From contig JASMFX010000089.1 in the NCBI GenBank assembly GCA_030751555.1, positions 1 to 7,820 on the forward strand: 7,820 nt of DNA, in the 5' to 3' direction. The translations under genes and the position numbers were made by a program. This stretch comes from Candidatus Woesearchaeota archaeon. Lineage in GTDB: Archaea; Nanoarchaeota; Nanoarchaeia; Woesearchaeales; CALCXY01. The notes beneath the pieces were generated by a model. The model made no database searches. It saw nothing but the letters and a program-made list of their open reading frames with translations, and was not told the DNA's origin. Positions 1 through 6,658 of the stretch are shown one piece after another; the first letter of the stretch is position 1, and each line of letters opens with the position of its first letter.

Positions 1-5
1 TGCAG

Positions 6-686
6 ATGCCGATACCTGACCATCTAACTCGAAGAGTCCCTGAGTTTTTGTTTAAGGAGCCAGTGAACATTAAGAGAAGAGTCTTAAGAGATGGAGTAGG
101 TTTTCTAACTGAAAATTGGGCTGATATGGAGAAGTATGAGGTTATTACTAGATTATATAACCAGAATGGATTGCGAAATATTAGTTATCATACTATGAGG
201 ATTGATCCAGCAGAGCTTAAAAAAGGAATACTTCCCCATTTTCTTGAGGAGGTTGGAAATCGGCCAACCTATATTATTAGTTTTGATGCTGAAAAGCAGT
301 GGCCTTTTGTTTTGGCTAGATTATATAAAACAATGCAATCCAAAGGGCTGGATGTTTCTATGGCAGATCAGGGAAGAACAGATCCAATAAACTTTTCCTG
401 GGATGTTGTTGACTGCTATCTTGAACTTACTGGAACTGATAGAACTAACTTTTTCAAGTGTGCTCAGGATGATTCTAGTGTTAATCATCCTGGTGAGTGG
501 GACCTACCAGAGGGATCTGAACATGGTAGAGACATACATGGTTTTCCTAGAATTGGGAGGGCAATTAAACTGGGAATGGCAGATGCCTTAGCTAAGTATG
601 TGCAAGGAGGGGTTATGAAAAATACAAATCCTAATCAAAGGAAGTGGGCAGATCCTACTTACTTTGTCAGGGCAAGGGGATTATAG
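6..686 (+). CDS. Uncharacterised protein, start uncertain (possibly 5'-partial)
   Basis: I do not recognise this 226-residue protein. The frame is open to the left edge, so the ATG at position 6 may be internal; the only other codon visible upstream is CAG, and no promoter can be seen. The composition is that of a soluble, mixed alpha/beta cytosolic protein, with no signal peptide or membrane segment. A strand-like stretch (PTYIISFD, about 87-94) is followed by a helix (about 98-112), then a region with clustered polar residues (MADQGRTDP, 119-127; HPGEWD, 161-166; EHGRDIHG, 172-179). The polar clusters could line an active site, but no known motif is apparent. It ends in TAG, 46 bp before the next gene, which is also unassigned and on the same strand. 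There is no obvious T-rich terminator in the gap, so read-through is possible. Confidence applies to its being a real gene, not to a function. Confidence 0.8.
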   Translation: MPIPDHLTRRVPEFLFKEPVNIKRRVLRDGVGFLTENWADMEKYEVITRLYNQNGLRNISYHTMRIDPAELKKGILPHFLEEVGNRPTYIISFDAEKQWPFVLARLYKTMQSKGLDVSMADQGRTDPINFSWDVVDCYLELTGTDRTNFFKCAQDDSSVNHPGEWDLPEGSEHGRDIHGFPRIGRAIKLGMADALAKYVQGGVMKNTNPNQRKWADPTYFVRARGL

Positions 687-703
687 ACTTTCTAGTGTAA
701 AGA

Positions 704-711
704 TTTAAAAA
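704..711 (+). promoter_or_regulatory. TATA box for the gene at 733
   Basis: TTTAAAAA is centred about 25.5 nt upstream of the ATG at 733, the spacing at which archaeal transcription would start on or next to the start codon. A purine/A-rich stretch (GTAAAGA) just upstream could serve as a BRE. No Shine-Dalgarno precedes the ATG. Confidence 0.6.
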
Positions 712-732
712 CAAAGATAAAATTCCATTCTT

Positions 733-1557
733 ATGTTAGACACGATTGGGATTGAATCCATGGAGCAGGTTCGGGAGATCTATTTGGGCATGGTTGCATT
801 AGAGCAGGCTCAGAGAAACGCTAAAAAGTTGTTTAATAAGAAGTATCTAAGAAAAGCTCTCTCTTGGATTGACCAGATAGCAGAGCGAGAAAAAGGTAAG
901 GGAAAGTATGGTGATTTTGGTGTCAAGACTGCACAACGATTTGCCCGTTTTAAAATCATGTGTGCTAAAAACAATGGTGATGCCAGAGCAGAGATATCAC
1001 ACTTGCTTGATGGAAATCCTGGTCTTCGTTATTTTGATGATATACTCCGGAGAGTTCAATTAGATTATACAAAGGCTAGTTTAGGAGCAGAATCTTTGCT
1101 AACTCCTAGACAGATAGATAAAATGGTTTTTTCTCAATTTTGTACTAATAGTCACCGAGGAGAATCCTATCTTGCTGACGGAGCAATTGCCATTGGCCAT
1201 TTTATGGGGGATTTTTTCGGTTATGATGTTAGTTTGATCTATAAAACAGGAAGTGCTAAATTTGAGATTCATGGTTTGGTACCAGAAGCTATTTCTACAG
1301 GGGTGGGTGGCTTCTCAATGAGAAATTATAATATGCATAGTACTATTGAAGGTTTAGAGGAGGAAGTAACAGAATCTTTTAGGATAGCTGCTGGTATGAC
1401 TGGACATCAAGACTTTAATAGGCTCTCAATCTTTACAACTGAGAATGAGAATCTTGAGGTATATATTAAGGCTCGTTGGTTGGTTGATCAGATGGGTAAA
1501 AAGATGAAGAAGAAGGTTTTCGCTGGTGCTTCTGATCAGAGGGGAAAAGAATATTAG
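733..1557 (+). CDS. Uncharacterised soluble protein
   Basis: This 274-residue protein is not one I can assign. The N-terminal half (about 8-115) is rich in predicted helix and charged residues (EQVREIYLGMVALEQAQRNAKK, KALSWIDQIAEREKGKGK). The C-terminal half looks like a compact alpha/beta domain, with a polar/Gly-rich centre (NSHRGESYLADG, 139-150; GHFMGDFFGYD, 155-165; TGVGGFSMRNYNMHS, 189-203) and a basic tail (MGKKMKKK, 254-261). His141, Glu144, His156, His180 and His202 are candidate functional residues only because they sit in these clusters. No signal peptide or membrane span is visible. The start at 733 is chosen because a TATA box sits 26 nt upstream; the next Met is residue 10. It follows the gene at 6-686 by 46 bp on the same strand, so the two may be functionally linked, but it has its own promoter. 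Confidence 0.85.
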   Translation: MLDTIGIESMEQVREIYLGMVALEQAQRNAKKLFNKKYLRKALSWIDQIAEREKGKGKYGDFGVKTAQRFARFKIMCAKNNGDARAEISHLLDGNPGLRYFDDILRRVQLDYTKASLGAESLLTPRQIDKMVFSQFCTNSHRGESYLADGAIAIGHFMGDFFGYDVSLIYKTGSAKFEIHGLVPEAISTGVGGFSMRNYNMHSTIEGLEEEVTESFRIAAGMTGHQDFNRLSIFTTENENLEVYIKARWLVDQMGKKMKKKVFAGASDQRGKEY

Positions 1558-1573
1558 GAACAGCATAGAAACA

Positions 1574-1581
1574 CTTAAATA
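1574..1581 (+). promoter_or_regulatory. TATA box for the D-2-hydroxyacid dehydrogenase gene
   Basis: CTTAAATA is centred 26.5 nt before the ATG at 1604 and preceded by the BRE-like purine tract GAAAC. The core ATAGAAACA-[C/T]TTAAATAT at 1565-1582 matches the hsp20 promoter core at 6898-6915 in 17 of 18 positions. The spacing predicts a leaderless mRNA. Confidence 0.65.
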
Positions 1582-1603
1582 TCTTTATTCTTAAGATTTA
1601 GAT

Positions 1604-2611
1604 ATGAAAATAGGTGTTTTTGGAGCTGAGCAGTGGGATAAGAGTTTTTTTCCCAAGGCATTGAAATCTGATAAGTTATCTATCACTAATAAGTCATTGG
1701 ATGAGGATTCTGTAAAAGACTTTAAGGATATTGAGATTGCCTGTGTTTTTGTTGGGTCAAAGGTAACTGCAAAGGTTATCAAATCTCTGCCAAAATTAAA
1801 ATTCATTGCAACAAGATCAACAGGCTTTGACCATGTTGATTTGAAGGCAGCATCTAAAAGAAAGATTAAGGTAGCTAATGTTCCGTTTTACGGAGAGAAT
1901 ACTGTTGCAGAGCATGCCTTTGCATTGCTGCTAAACCTTTCAAAAAATGTTCATAAATCTTATATTAAAACCTTAGCTGATGATTATTCCTGGGATGGCT
2001 TGATGGGATTTGATTTGAAAGGAAAAACCTTGGGTGTTTTAGGCGCTGGCCACATTGGGATGCACCTTATACGCATGGCAAGAGGCTTTGGGATGAATGT
2101 CCTGGCCTATGACTTGTTTCGTAATGATTTTTTAGCTGATATTTTGTCATTTGAATATTCTGATGATATTGAATACGTGCTTAAGCGTGCTGATATTGTA
2201 TCTCTCCATATGCCTTCTCTTTCTTCAACTAAACATATTATTAATAAAAAAAGAATCTCTTTGATGAAAAGAGGTGCAATTATCATAAATACTGCTAGGG
2301 GTGATCTCATTGATACCAATGCACTCTATGCTGCCTTAAAATCAGGCCATCTTGGAGGTGCTGGTTTAGATGTTATTGAAGGAGAGGATCTGATTAAGGA
2401 AGAACCTGAAAAATTGAATAAGGAAAGCAGGGCGAGATTAAGGTTATTGCACAAGGATCACAAAATATTTCACCTTCCTAATGGTGTTTTTACCCCTCAT
2501 ATTGCGTTTTTTTCTAAGGAAGCTTTAGAAAGAATAATGCAGACTACTGTTGATAATATTGCTGCGTTTAAAGCTGGAAAAGATAGTGGTAATGAGGTTA
2601 GTGCGAAGTAG
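1604..2611 (+). CDS. D-isomer-specific 2-hydroxyacid dehydrogenase (D-lactate dehydrogenase-like)
   Basis: This is a full-length (335 aa) cytosolic NAD-dependent dehydrogenase that interconverts a D-2-hydroxyacid and a 2-oxoacid, most likely in the D-lactate dehydrogenase branch. The split substrate-binding domain comes first (1-~100; RSTGFDHVD at 71-79, ending in VPFYGENTVAEHAFALLL). The Rossmann domain follows, with GAGHIG at 147-152 and Asp170 at the end of the second strand, which favours NAD over NADP. The catalytic trio expected of the family is present: Arg232 in NTARGDLID, Glu261 in LDVIEGED, and His299 in TPHIAF. The charged insertion between Glu261 and His299 is typical of the LDH branch and makes phosphoglycerate or glyoxylate dehydrogenase less likely. 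The true substrate cannot be read from sequence. The start is supported by a TATA box 26 nt upstream, and the gene ends in tandem T-tracts, so it is probably monocistronic. Confidence 0.93.
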   Translation: MKIGVFGAEQWDKSFFPKALKSDKLSITNKSLDEDSVKDFKDIEIACVFVGSKVTAKVIKSLPKLKFIATRSTGFDHVDLKAASKRKIKVANVPFYGENTVAEHAFALLLNLSKNVHKSYIKTLADDYSWDGLMGFDLKGKTLGVLGAGHIGMHLIRMARGFGMNVLAYDLFRNDFLADILSFEYSDDIEYVLKRADIVSLHMPSLSSTKHIINKKRISLMKRGAIIINTARGDLIDTNALYAALKSGHLGGAGLDVIEGEDLIKEEPEKLNKESRARLRLLHKDHKIFHLPNGVFTPHIAFFSKEALERIMQTTVDNIAAFKAGKDSGNEVSAK

Positions 2612-2621
2612 ATCTCTTCTT

Positions 2622-2672
2622 ATGGCTTTTTTGTAATGACTTTTGTTTGTAATGGCCCTTTTTTATAATGAG
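2622..2672 (+). terminator. Tandem oligo-T archaeal terminator
   Basis: Three T-tracts lie within 55 nt of the dehydrogenase stop codon: T6 at 2627-2632, T4 at 2641-2644 and T6 at 2659-2664. The two T6 tracts sit in a near-repeat (ATGGC, optional CC, T6, two bases, AATGA) at about 2622-2639 and 2652-2671. No hairpin is present. Archaeal RNA polymerase terminates on such U-rich tracts without needing a stem-loop. Confidence 0.6.
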
Positions 2673-2808
2673 CATATGTTAGATTTATATACTTAAATAG
2701 CTATAATATACTAACTACATATTATTTTTTTAATCCCAATTGAGTAGTGAAAAAGTAAAACTTTTTAAATAAACCCTCATTTACCAGTATGTAAGGTATA
2801 TTGATTAG
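2673..2808 (+). other. AT-rich intergenic stretch with promoter-like elements
   Basis: This gap has no open reading frame of note. It contains TTTATATA (2684-2691), CTTAAATA (2692-2699), a T7 run (2725-2731), and a strong BRE/TATA-like element: an A-rich tract followed by TTTAAATA at 2764-2771. The last would start transcription near 2794, about 45 nt upstream of the next gene, and could be a distal promoter for it. The first two have no gene at the right spacing and may be chance in such AT-rich DNA. Confidence 0.35.
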
Positions 2809-2816
2809 TTTATAGA
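2809..2816 (+). promoter_or_regulatory. Proximal TATA box for the gene at 2839
   Basis: TTTATAGA is centred 26.5 nt upstream of the ATG at 2839, which fits a leaderless start there. It supports the long 141-residue protein over an internal start at 2974, which has no TATA or Shine-Dalgarno at a suitable distance. Confidence 0.5.
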
Positions 2817-2838
2817 CTCAAAATACCTCAACTACAAA

Positions 2839-3264
2839 ATGGAACTATCAGATTTATTTTTCGGAGTAATGGGTAAGGCAATTGATCTAGGCCAGAGAGC
2901 TACTCGTACAGGAATGTATGCTTCAGCTGATAGTGTTGTGAATAGTGGAATGTATTCTCCATTGAATCATGCAATGAAGAAGAGTGCTCTCTACTTAGCA
3001 GTTACTGTGTCTTTATTTACTATGAGTTGTAATCCTGGGCATGGTCCATCAAATCAAAAACTTCCTCATCAACAAATTAAGCAGATACATCCGTATGAAC
3101 ATCCTAATGAAGCATCTCCTGGTAGTGAGAGTCAACCTGGTGATGAAAATCTTGATCAAAAGAATAAACCTGGTCAGGAAAATAATAAAAACAATGATAA
3201 GCCTGGTAGTCCAGGACCTCTTCCTGGGATTGAGCAACCACCTAGGATTATGGATTATGCTTAA
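2839..3264 (+). CDS. Small exported or membrane-anchored protein with a Pro-Gly-rich tail
   Basis: I do not recognise this 141-residue protein, but its architecture is clear. Residues 1-48 are soluble, with a short repeat (TGMYA at 24-28, SGMYS at 36-40). A basic pair (KK, 47-48) precedes a single hydrophobic segment (about 49-63, ALYLAVTVSLFTMS), followed at once by Cys64. The rest is hydrophilic, low-complexity and probably disordered, with recurring Pro-Gly units (SPGS 93, QPGD 99, KPGQ 110, KPGS 121, SPGP 124, LPGI 128) among Asn, Gln, Glu and Lys. The stretch from Met46 resembles a lipoprotein signal peptide ending in Cys, although Thr at -3 is a weak lipobox. It could be a type II membrane protein with an outside tail, or a lipoprotein if translation starts at 2974. 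It converges with the TPR-like gene; the stop codons are 5 bp apart. Confidence 0.75.
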   Translation: MELSDLFFGVMGKAIDLGQRATRTGMYASADSVVNSGMYSPLNHAMKKSALYLAVTVSLFTMSCNPGHGPSNQKLPHQQIKQIHPYEHPNEASPGSESQPGDENLDQKNKPGQENNKNNDKPGSPGPLPGIEQPPRIMDYA

Positions 3265-3269
3265 ATTAG

Positions 3270-4151
3270 TTAATTGTTTTCTAGTCTAGGAGAAGGATCA
3301 CTAGGCCTTGGATTTTCTTCGCATTTCTGATTCATAAGTCTACTAATCTCTCTTGACTCCTGAGATACTGATAGTTTTGAATCATCATAGTTATCTCTGA
3401 GCTCTTGGTAGACTTCAAACGAAAGATGCTTCTCAGGATTAGGTATTCCTCTAAATCCTTGTTCATAAGATGTAATTGCTTGAGTCTTTGCTATGAATCT
3501 TTCTCTTAATGGTACATCTTTCATTTCTGATAATCTTAGATATGCCTCTGCAGCTGCAAGATTAGATTCGCTATCATTCTTTCCTGAATCAATAGCTTCC
3601 TCATAACAACTAATAGCTTTTTGTACTTCGCTTGAATCATTAGTGAGAATTCCTCTTTCATAGTGGATTAGTCCTTCTGTGTAGAGTTTATTCCCTTTTC
3701 TTTTACCGAGGAACATGCTTGGAAGCATTGCCTCTGCACTATCCAAAATAAAGGTTGCTAAGATTTCTCTTTGAGAATTTCCTTGGTGATATACTCTCTT
3801 TCTTTTATGTACAGGCATTGCAGCCTTTGCGTGGCTCCATGCTTCTATAATATATTGGGCAGCAAAAATATTAGCTGTTTTTCCATCATATCCTTCGTCT
3901 ACCATCTGTTGATAGAGATGATCTCTCATCATAGTAGGAGTAACATCTTCTTCATCCATTCCTAGTTCGACTGCACTTTCTAAGTCTGCAAGTCTGCTTT
4001 GATTTGCTCTTAGAGCTGATTTAGCACCATCTAATCCTTTTTGAAGAAAATCATTCCAAACTTCATGCATTCCTTTTCTTGCGAATTTTCTCTGCATTCT
4101 ATTTGATTGATTATCATAAATATTTACTATTTTTTGTAATATTTTTTCCAT
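3270..4151 (-). CDS. Helical TPR-like repeat protein, function unknown
   Basis: The protein has 293 residues when started at the ATG at 4149-4151. A longer in-frame start at 4202 exists, but the only good TATA box (4173-4180) would then lie inside the coding region, 25.5 nt upstream of the ATG chosen here. The protein is almost entirely helical, with no signal peptide or membrane span. The N-terminal half (about 1-125) is basic to mixed charge. The middle (about 153-235) contains two TPR-like helical pairs: the first (KLYTEGLIHYERG...VQKAISCYEEAI) carries the expected small/aromatic pattern, and the second (NLAAAEAYLRLSEM...AKTQAITSYEQGF) is weaker. TPRs are protein-interaction scaffolds, so a partner is likely but not identifiable here. 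The C-terminus is polar and Pro-rich (ENPRPSDPSPRLENN). The gene is divergent from the amidohydrolase and tail-to-tail with the Pro-Gly protein, overlapping its likely termination zone. Confidence 0.8.
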   Translation of the reverse strand: MEKILQKIVNIYDNQSNRMQRKFARKGMHEVWNDFLQKGLDGAKSALRANQSRLADLESAVELGMDEEDVTPTMMRDHLYQQMVDEGYDGKTANIFAAQYIIEAWSHAKAAMPVHKRKRVYHQGNSQREILATFILDSAEAMLPSMFLGKRKGNKLYTEGLIHYERGILTNDSSEVQKAISCYEEAIDSGKNDSESNLAAAEAYLRLSEMKDVPLRERFIAKTQAITSYEQGFRGIPNPEKHLSFEVYQELRDNYDDSKLSVSQESREISRLMNQKCEENPRPSDPSPRLENN

Positions 4152-4172
4152 TGTTTTCACCTTCATGGTAAC

Positions 4173-4180
4173 TTTATAAA
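4173..4180 (-). promoter_or_regulatory. TATA box for the TPR-like gene
   Basis: TTTATAAA on the minus strand is centred at 4176.5, 25.5 nt before the ATG at 4151. It predicts a leaderless transcript and decides the start codon. It forms one side of a divergent promoter pair with the box at 4273-4280. Confidence 0.65.
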
Positions 4181-4220
4181 ACAATGAATAGGGATTTAAC
4201 ATATCAAATTATTCCATAAG

Positions 4221-4232
4221 AAACATATGTTT
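4221..4232. promoter_or_regulatory. 12-bp palindrome between divergent promoters (candidate operator)
   Basis: AAACATATGTTT is a perfect palindrome centred at 4226.5. The two flanking TATA boxes are centred at 4176.5 (minus) and 4276.5 (plus), so the palindrome lies exactly 50 bp from each. A dimeric regulator could bind here, but the DNA is AT-rich and a chance palindrome is possible. Confidence 0.35.
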
Positions 4233-4272
4233 TTGGTTCTAGAAATGTATCCTCCTATTCATTAAACAAATC

Positions 4273-4280
4273 TTTATAAA
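4273..4280 (+). promoter_or_regulatory. TATA box for the amidohydrolase gene
   Basis: TTTATAAA is centred 26.5 nt upstream of the ATG at 4303, with AAACAAATC immediately upstream as a possible BRE. There is no Shine-Dalgarno before the ATG, so a leaderless start is predicted. Confidence 0.65.
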
Positions 4281-4302
4281 AACTAAGGGGTTTTCTAAGT
4301 TT

Positions 4303-5463
4303 ATGGGTAAAGAATATGATCTTTTATTGAAAGGGGGCACACTTATTGATCCTGGATCTGAGACTTATGGCCAAAAGGATCTAGCTATCAAACAAGGGAG
4401 GATTGCTTCTGTAAGGACATATATCTCTGAGAATCATGCTTATAAAGTGATTGATGTGTCTGGATTACATGTTATGCCTGGTTTAATTGATCTCCATGTT
4501 CATTGTTACCCTCCCTCTCCTTGGACTGGGGATGGATTTGTGGAAGATGCATTTTGTTCACAGACAGGGGTTACTTATGCTGTGGATGCAGGTACTACAG
4601 GTGCAGGTAATTTTGAATTGTTCCGTGATAATTTTATTATTCCATCTACAACTAGATTAAAAGCATACGTCCATATTGCTAATGTTGGACTCTCAGGACC
4701 TGAAAAACATGGTGAGTCAATGGATTTAAAGCATCTGGATCCCGAGGCTACAGCTGCGATGATTCTTGCTAATCCTGATTATACAATAGGGGTAAAGGTT
4801 CGTCAGGCAGAGTTACAAGTGGGGGATAGTGGCTTAGAGCCTTTAAGATTGGCAATAAGGGCAGCAGAGATTGCTAATTGTCATGTTATGGTTCACATAG
4901 GAGGGGGGACAGACCTTGAAGAGGCATTGGACATGCTTAGGCCTGGTGATGTTGTAACTCATTGTTGTCATGGTGGTGAACCAAATATCATCTATGAGGG
5001 TCATAAGGTTAGAAGGTCTGTTCAAAATGCTTATGCTAGAGAGGTTATTTTTGATCTTGGGCATGGCGGAGGAAGTTTTAACTTTGATGTTGCTGAGCGT
5101 GCGATTGGAGAAGGTTATCCTCCTCATACTGTTAGTTCTGACTTACATTCTTCTAGTTATCATATTACTGTTAAGTCCTTGTTAGAGGCCATGGCAAAAT
5201 GCATGGCAGTTGGGATGAGTTTGAATGATGTGGTTAGGGCAACTACTATTAATGCTGCAGAGGTTATTGGTGATGGGGAGGAATTTGGTGATCTTTCTAA
5301 TAGGGCAATAGCAGATATTACTGTGTTAGAAGTTGTAGATGGCAAACATGTATTTTCTGATGTAAGTGGGAATGAGAGAATGGGTGAGTTTAACTTAGAT
5401 CCTAGACATACAATACAGCAAGGAAAAGTTATCTGGTCCCATCCTAAGAACTCTGAGGAATAG
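4303..5463 (+). CDS. Metal-dependent amidohydrolase/deacetylase, COG3964 (EF_0837/Atu3266) type
   Basis: This complete 386-residue protein belongs to the amidohydrolase superfamily. It has the composite beta-domain (KGGTLIDPGSETYGQKDLAIKQGRIASV, 10-37, rejoined near 335-378) around a TIM barrel. Metal-site residues are all visible: the HxH pair His65/His67 (LIDLHVHCYP), Lys165 in GVKVRQ as the likely carboxylated bridging lysine, His198 (VMVHIGG), His220 or His223 (VTHCCHG), and the catalytic Asp280 (SSDLHS). The VDAGTTGAGNF stretch (94-104) and the KVRQ context point to the COG3964 group, whose characterised member Atu3266 hydrolyses acetyl-(R)-mandelate; relatives are loosely called dihydroorotase-like or D-aminoacylase-like. 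The true substrate here is unknown, but deacylation of a small amide or ester is expected in the cytosol. True dihydroorotase is less likely. The gene is apparently monocistronic and converges with the Gfo/Idh-like gene, leaving a 39-bp gap. Confidence 0.9.
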   Translation: MGKEYDLLLKGGTLIDPGSETYGQKDLAIKQGRIASVRTYISENHAYKVIDVSGLHVMPGLIDLHVHCYPPSPWTGDGFVEDAFCSQTGVTYAVDAGTTGAGNFELFRDNFIIPSTTRLKAYVHIANVGLSGPEKHGESMDLKHLDPEATAAMILANPDYTIGVKVRQAELQVGDSGLEPLRLAIRAAEIANCHVMVHIGGGTDLEEALDMLRPGDVVTHCCHGGEPNIIYEGHKVRRSVQNAYAREVIFDLGHGGGSFNFDVAERAIGEGYPPHTVSSDLHSSSYHITVKSLLEAMAKCMAVGMSLNDVVRATTINAAEVIGDGEEFGDLSNRAIADITVLEVVDGKHVFSDVSGNERMGEFNLDPRHTIQQGKVIWSHPKNSEE

Positions 5464-5502
5464 TATTCTTTTCGCTATCAGAACTATTGTAATTAAACCT
5501 AC

Positions 5503-6627
5503 CTAATCAGTTTTTCTATAACTCTTTGCTTTATAACCTGCTAGGGTATCACTTCTTTGATGAACCTGGAGAATTGTTTCCATGCTTACAGTTGGTATGC
5601 CCTCTGGGTCTAGTCTAGATTCTATGAATTGTTGGAGTGGATTTTCCACTGCGACAGTAGTGTAGTCTTGTAGTGCCTCTCTGGCCTTACGAACCCTTTC
5701 TGGGGTTCCTGGGTTAATTGGCTCATTAAGATCTTGTGGTAGACCTCCTCGAAAGTCTCCTGCTGCATCTTCCAGACTATAATCAGGATCATCTCCCATA
5801 TAGGTAATGAGGTTAGTATTATCCTCAGTAATGCGGATGCCCCATAGTGCATTGCCAAATTTCATCCCTCTAAATCTTGAGCCATGCATAAGTGTTATTG
5901 TGCAACGCTTTGTATCATTCTCATGACTAGATTTACAGTCTTCTCCCCTATGGGCTAGGTCGCCTGAAATTACTGAACGATCTTTTCCATCTAGGACCTC
6001 TGCATTTTGGAAGTCATAGCAGGATGGGAACAAGCTGCCCACATGAGCTGCAAAATCAGGGATAACTTTTTCTGTGCCTGTGCTAGAGAGTAGATAATGA
6101 ATATTATTTGTTTTCCGAAAGCTACTATCTATATGCATATTTTGGTGGAGTAGTAATCCTAATTGGTAGATTGGAAGGTGTTCGTCAAACAACTGTGAAC
6201 CTTTCCAATCACCACAGAATGCAGGGACTATTGTCTTACCAGTGGCTTTTCTGCTTGGTGTCCAGATTGGTTTTTCAACTCCTGTTCTGATTTCTCGTTC
6301 TAGGGATGCGTTTCCATAGTGTAGATGGTGATCATATCTGTCAGCTTCTTCACTGCCTTTAGAGGTGATGAAGACAACGTCTGGTGTGAACTCTTCCAAG
6401 GCCTCCTCAAATTCTTCCTGGTTTCCAATCTGGGCACCACCTATTTCAACATTTTTATACTGTCCCCTAAATGTTTCAGCTGATCCCCTGGCTTGTTTCA
6501 GATCTGTCCTGCTGATAATTACTCTACCAACGTCATAGTGCCTACCAATCTCATTAAGAATCCTTACATAGAACCTAGCAAAGCTATTTTCGTTTGCACC
6601 AACAATAAGAACTGTTTTACCTGGCAT
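5503..6627 (-). CDS. Divergent Gfo/Idh/MocA-like NAD(P)-dependent oxidoreductase
   Basis: This 374-residue protein reads as a cytosolic dehydrogenase of the Gfo/Idh/MocA family, whose members act on sugars, inositols or related polyols. The N-terminal strand and loop KTVLIVGANENSFARFY (4-20) is a nucleotide-binding Rossmann start with a variant Gly motif. A later strand (PDVVFITSKGSEE, 82-94) sits where family members contact cofactor. The family signature EKP appears at 118-120 (TGVEKPIWTP), making Lys119 the candidate catalytic lysine. The C-terminal end (LQQFIESRLDPEGIPTVSMETILQVH, 331-356) matches the family's usual closing segment. Between these lies a poorly conserved substrate domain, with polar segments such as GEDCKSSHENDTKRC (228-242). 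The Gly motif is not canonical and the barrel is divergent, so the family call is moderately firm and the substrate unknown. A TATA box about 27 nt upstream supports this start. Confidence 0.68.
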   Translation of the reverse strand: MPGKTVLIVGANENSFARFYVRILNEIGRHYDVGRVIISRTDLKQARGSAETFRGQYKNVEIGGAQIGNQEEFEEALEEFTPDVVFITSKGSEEADRYDHHLHYGNASLEREIRTGVEKPIWTPSRKATGKTIVPAFCGDWKGSQLFDEHLPIYQLGLLLHQNMHIDSSFRKTNNIHYLLSSTGTEKVIPDFAAHVGSLFPSCYDFQNAEVLDGKDRSVISGDLAHRGEDCKSSHENDTKRCTITLMHGSRFRGMKFGNALWGIRITEDNTNLITYMGDDPDYSLEDAAGDFRGGLPQDLNEPINPGTPERVRKAREALQDYTTVAVENPLQQFIESRLDPEGIPTVSMETILQVHQRSDTLAGYKAKSYRKTD

Positions 6628-6650
6628 ATCAGGTTACAAATTACGTGCAT

Positions 6651-6658
6651 TATTTAAA
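6651..6658 (-). promoter_or_regulatory. TATA box for the Gfo/Idh-like gene
   Basis: TTTAAATA on the minus strand is centred at 6654.5, 27.5 nt before the ATG at 6627. It is preceded by an A-rich element (CATAAA). A leaderless or near-leaderless transcript is predicted. Confidence 0.6.

Noticed and set aside
2974..3264. Shorter start at Met46 of the Pro-Gly-rich protein (MKKSALYLAV...)
   Set aside because: It looks like a lipoprotein start, but no TATA box or Shine-Dalgarno supports it, whereas 2839 has a correctly spaced TATA box. It is kept as an alternative in the findings.
4250..4255. GGAGGA on the minus strand upstream of the TPR-like gene
   Set aside because: It is about 50 bp or more from any usable start codon and lies upstream of the TATA box, so it cannot act as a ribosome-binding site.
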